8,035 nucleotides of DNA. Origin: Thermodesulfobacteriota bacterium. GTDB taxonomy: Bacteria; Desulfobacterota; DSM-4660; Desulfatiglandales; HGW-15. The DNA is taken from NCBI GenBank assembly GCA_025454125.1, contig JALOPA010000060.1:1-8035 (forward strand). Direction: 5' to 3'. A program made the translations under genes and the position numbers. Below are positions 6,313 through 8,035 of this stretch, in pieces; within the stretch, counting starts at the first letter, position 1, and every line of letters starts with the position of its first letter. A model generated the notes under the pieces. It was not told the origin of the DNA and did no database searches. It saw only the letters and a program-made list of their open reading frames with translations.

Positions 6313-7488
6313 ATGCCTCTGGAAAAGATCAACTGGTTGATGGATGTAGCCGAATATCGGCGGGTGGCAAAGAACCGCAAGGCTCTTCGTGAACCCGGGC
6401 AGGGGACGGACTACACCCAAGAGAGATTCAAGGATGTGGTGAACCGTGTTGTGTCTCGTATTCATCCCAAGCGAATGGCTCTGCGCGTGGCGGAGATTCT
6501 GCCCCAGACACCCACAGCCAAGACCTTTCGTTTCGAACGGGTGGACGGTCCGTTGCCGGCGTTTCGAGCCGGGCAATACGTGAACGTGACGGTGAACGTC
6601 GACGGAGTTCGGACGAGCCGTCCCTACAGCATCTCATCGGCCCCCGGGGCAGAGCGTTTGGACCTCACGGTGCGAGACAAGCCGGGCGGGTTCGTGGCCC
6701 CCTATCTTTTCAAGGAACTCAAGGTCGGAGATGCCGTGGAAACGACAGGGCCTGCCGGACACTTCTACTATGAGCCCCTCATCGACGGAAAGGATCTGGT
6801 TTTCCTTGCTGGAGGAAGCGGCATCACTCCTTTCATGAGCATGATCAGAGACACCGTGCAAAGGCAGCGGCCGCTCAGAATCAAACTCCTCTACGGCAGC
6901 CGCACACCTGAAGATGTGATCTTCAGGTCTGAGATCGAATCCCTCGCTGCAGCAAATTCCAACTTCGCTTTTTTCCTGGTCATCTCGGAGGCGCCTCAAG
7001 GCTATGCAGGATTGAAGGGTTTTCTGGATTCACAACAGATTCATCAGCTTGTGGGTGACATCAAAGGAAAAACCTTCTATGTGTGCGGGCCAAGGGCCAT
7101 GCAGGATTTGTGCAGGGCCGCCCTGAAAGAGATGGGGGTGCCTCAGAGAAAAATCCGGTATGAACTCTACGGGGCTCCGGAGGATGTGAGCAGGGAGCCC
7201 GGGTGGCCCGAAGGATTGTCCAAAGACGTGGTTTTCGAAGTGGATGTGGCTGGGAAAAAGATGATCCTTGCAAAAGCCGGGGAGCCTTTGCTGAGTGCTT
7301 TCGAACGAAGCGGCTTGGCTGGGCCGGCTCTTTGCCGGTCAGGGGAGTGCAGCGCGTGCCGTGTTCGTCTTCTCTCGGGGAATGTTTTTGTGCCGAGCCA
7401 GGCCGCGGTTCGAGAGTCGGACCGCCAGGCAGGGTACATCCACAGCTGTGTGAGCTACCCGATCGATAATTTGAAGATAAGGATATAG
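6313..7488 (+). CDS. NAD(P)H:ferredoxin-type reductase with C-terminal 2Fe-2S domain
   Basis: A 391-residue electron-transfer protein with three domains. Residues about 56-160 form the FAD-binding barrel with RPYSISS (103-109) and GGF (125-127). Residues 161-285 form the NAD(P)-binding domain with LAGGSGITPF (165-174), LYGSRT (193-198) and YVCGP (256-260). Residues about 306-391 are a plant-type ferredoxin domain with C341-x4-C346-x2-C349 and C379. This order (FAD, NAD, 2Fe-2S) is that of phenol hydroxylase or phthalate reductase-like and Rv3230c-type proteins, which pass electrons from NAD(P)H to an oxygenase or desaturase. Residues 1-55 are a charged extension without a recognised fold. No membrane segment is seen. 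It follows the FAD oxidoreductase by 157 bp on the same strand and may be its electron partner, or may serve an oxygenase elsewhere. NADH versus NADPH preference is not clear. Confidence 0.92.
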   Translation: MPLEKINWLMDVAEYRRVAKNRKALREPGQGTDYTQERFKDVVNRVVSRIHPKRMALRVAEILPQTPTAKTFRFERVDGPLPAFRAGQYVNVTVNVDGVRTSRPYSISSAPGAERLDLTVRDKPGGFVAPYLFKELKVGDAVETTGPAGHFYYEPLIDGKDLVFLAGGSGITPFMSMIRDTVQRQRPLRIKLLYGSRTPEDVIFRSEIESLAAANSNFAFFLVISEAPQGYAGLKGFLDSQQIHQLVGDIKGKTFYVCGPRAMQDLCRAALKEMGVPQRKIRYELYGAPEDVSREPGWPEGLSKDVVFEVDVAGKKMILAKAGEPLLSAFERSGLAGPALCRSGECSACRVRLLSGNVFVPSQAAVRESDRQAGYIHSCVSYPIDNLKIRI

Positions 7489-7493
7489 AGGAC

Positions 7494-7571
7494 GGTGCAA
7501 GGTACAAGGTGCAAGGTTCAAGGGTTATTCCTTATCCCGATTTTTCCCTTACACCTTATACCTTTAACCTT
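7494..7571. repeat. Heptamer array with inverted counterpart
   Basis: After the reductase stop, 7-base units of the form (Y)CAAGGTN repeat: GCAAGGT, ACAAGGT, GCAAGGT and TCAAGGG (7497-7524). The reverse complement pattern appears at 7546-7571, and the arms at 7499-7524 and 7546-7571 match at 20 of 26 positions. The right arm doubles as the coding sequence for KVKGIRCKG near the end of the broken oxidoreductase fragment, so it may be partly fortuitous or mark a join made at similar sequence. Confidence 0.65.
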
Positions 7572-7885
7572 GTCATTTTCAATTACAAGATCTTTTGCAT
7601 AAGATTTGTATTTGAATACTCCTCCCAGACTTTCATACAACCTAGCAACTTCAAATGCAACTTTCTGCGATCCTCCCAGGGGTACACCCGATTTTGTGAC
7701 CGTACTGTTAATGAATCCTGCAAGGGCAATCATAGGGTATTCAGGCATTGGCCAGCCAGGTCCGTCAGCAATAAATTTCACTGCCTCTTTCAAAAAGGGA
7801 TTCCTGAAGGTGGCCGCAAAGCCCTGAAGGGTATTTCTGCTTTCAGTCAAAAAGTATTTGAATAGCGGAAGAATCTTTGGGATCT
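7518..7885 (-). pseudogene. Internal fragment of a second phytoene desaturase-type oxidoreductase
   Basis: The minus strand frame reads from just after a TAG, through LPLFKYFL, FRNPFLKEAVKFIADGP, SGVPLGGSQKVAFEVARL and YESLGGVFKYK to VIENDKVKGIR, then runs on to a stop at 7518. This matches the middle (about residues 160-265) of the intact oxidoreductase at 4647-6155, for example GVPLGGSQKVAFEVARLYE against AFPVGRSQALSNAFISTFE, and it retains the xxxGG(E/V)FxY pattern. The FAD-binding N-terminus and the C-terminal FAD block are both absent, so it cannot be a working enzyme; about 120 of 500 residues remain. Only a TTG (7848-7850) offers an initiation codon and no ribosome site is apparent. 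Its left end runs into a heptamer array and its right end overlaps a glutaminyl-tRNA synthetase fragment. It is more A+T-rich than the intact gene, so it looks like a diverged paralogue or foreign copy, not a recent duplicate. Confidence 0.75.
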
Positions 7886-8035
7886 AAGCAAAAATATCCT
7901 TTGCGCTCAAACTGATACGCGAGGCCGGGCTTGGCGTCTTTCAAGGAAGGTTCAACATAACATTCTTTTGACGCTTCAACAGAGTCAGGATTCAAATTTG
8001 ATTTAAAATCTTTTCCTTCGTCGGTCTTGTTCGGA
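7843..8035 (-). pseudogene. glnS: C-terminal part of glutaminyl-tRNA synthetase, tail altered, 5' end outside window
   Basis: The minus strand frame from the window edge gives 63 residues that include NLNPDSVE, CYVEPSLKDAKPG and YQFERKGYFCLDPKDSSA, ending IQILFD and a TGA at 7843-7845. This matches the C-terminal anticodon-binding beta-barrel of GlnRS, where E. coli has (from memory) GYVEPSLANAK and QFEREGYFCLD followed by a VFNRT...LRDTW tail. Here the tail is missing: after DSSA the homology stops and about 15-20 residues are replaced by six unrelated ones. GlnRS charges tRNA-Gln with glutamine in the cytoplasm. Because the beginning lies beyond the window I cannot tell whether the gene is otherwise intact and functional with a new tail, or a broken copy. 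Codons are AT-rich compared with the rest of the window. Confidence 0.8.

Noticed and set aside
4605..6380. A 591-codon open frame on the minus strand opposite the FAD oxidoreductase
   Set aside because: It is antisense to a gene with clear FAD motifs, has low-complexity His/Arg/Pro-rich composition typical of antisense frames in GC-rich DNA, and shows no recognisable domain.
7509..7865. A 118-codon plus-strand open frame near the right edge
   Set aside because: It is antisense to the oxidoreductase fragment, which has real family similarity; this frame has none.

Overview
The window reads as bacterial chromosome from a Gram-negative organism, probably a deltaproteobacterium (Desulfobacterota or Syntrophobacter-like). 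The reasons are a phosphoheptose isomerase of lipopolysaccharide heptose synthesis, an FmdB-type zinc ribbon protein, acyl-CoA and redox genes of the kind common in syntrophic and sulfate-reducing lineages, and intergenic spacers full of short inverted and heptameric repeats of the sort I associate with those genomes. The lineage is an inference from style, not a search result.

Left block (96-2458, minus strand), in transcription order: gmhA (GTG start, full set of zinc ligands), an unrecognised 317-residue soluble protein, and a 71-residue FmdB-family zinc ribbon protein. The spacers between them are large (372 and 233 bp) and packed with repeats, so a single operon is not certain. A 298-bp divergent region (2459-2756) separates this block from the right block. 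It holds two back-to-back candidate sigma70 promoters and a TTGAC-N5-GTCAA palindrome on the gmhA-side -35 box.

Right block (2757-7488, plus strand): a 570-residue AMP-forming acyl-CoA synthetase, a 502-residue FAD-dependent oxidoreductase of the phytoene desaturase/retinol saturase type, and a 391-residue NAD(P)H reductase with FAD, NAD and plant-type 2Fe-2S domains. A plausible joint role is activation of a lipid or isoprenoid acid to its CoA ester followed by flavin-dependent saturation or desaturation, with the third protein moving electrons to or from NAD(P)H. The substrate cannot be read from the sequence.

Right edge (about 7490-8035): base composition drops visibly in G+C, and two broken coding fragments lie fused on the minus strand. 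One is the C-terminal region of a glutaminyl-tRNA synthetase that loses its usual last residues. The other is the middle third of a second flavin oxidoreductase of the same family as the intact gene at 4647-6155. This is either a genomic scar or an assembly chimera.

The most distinctive pattern in the window is that nearly every intergenic spacer carries a different repeat: period-7 arrays (352-501, 1518-1559, 7494-7524), a period-9 inverted array (4486-4601), nested hairpin elements (1555-1848) and a perfect small hairpin (6220-6245). I found no tRNA, rRNA, CRISPR array or transposase.
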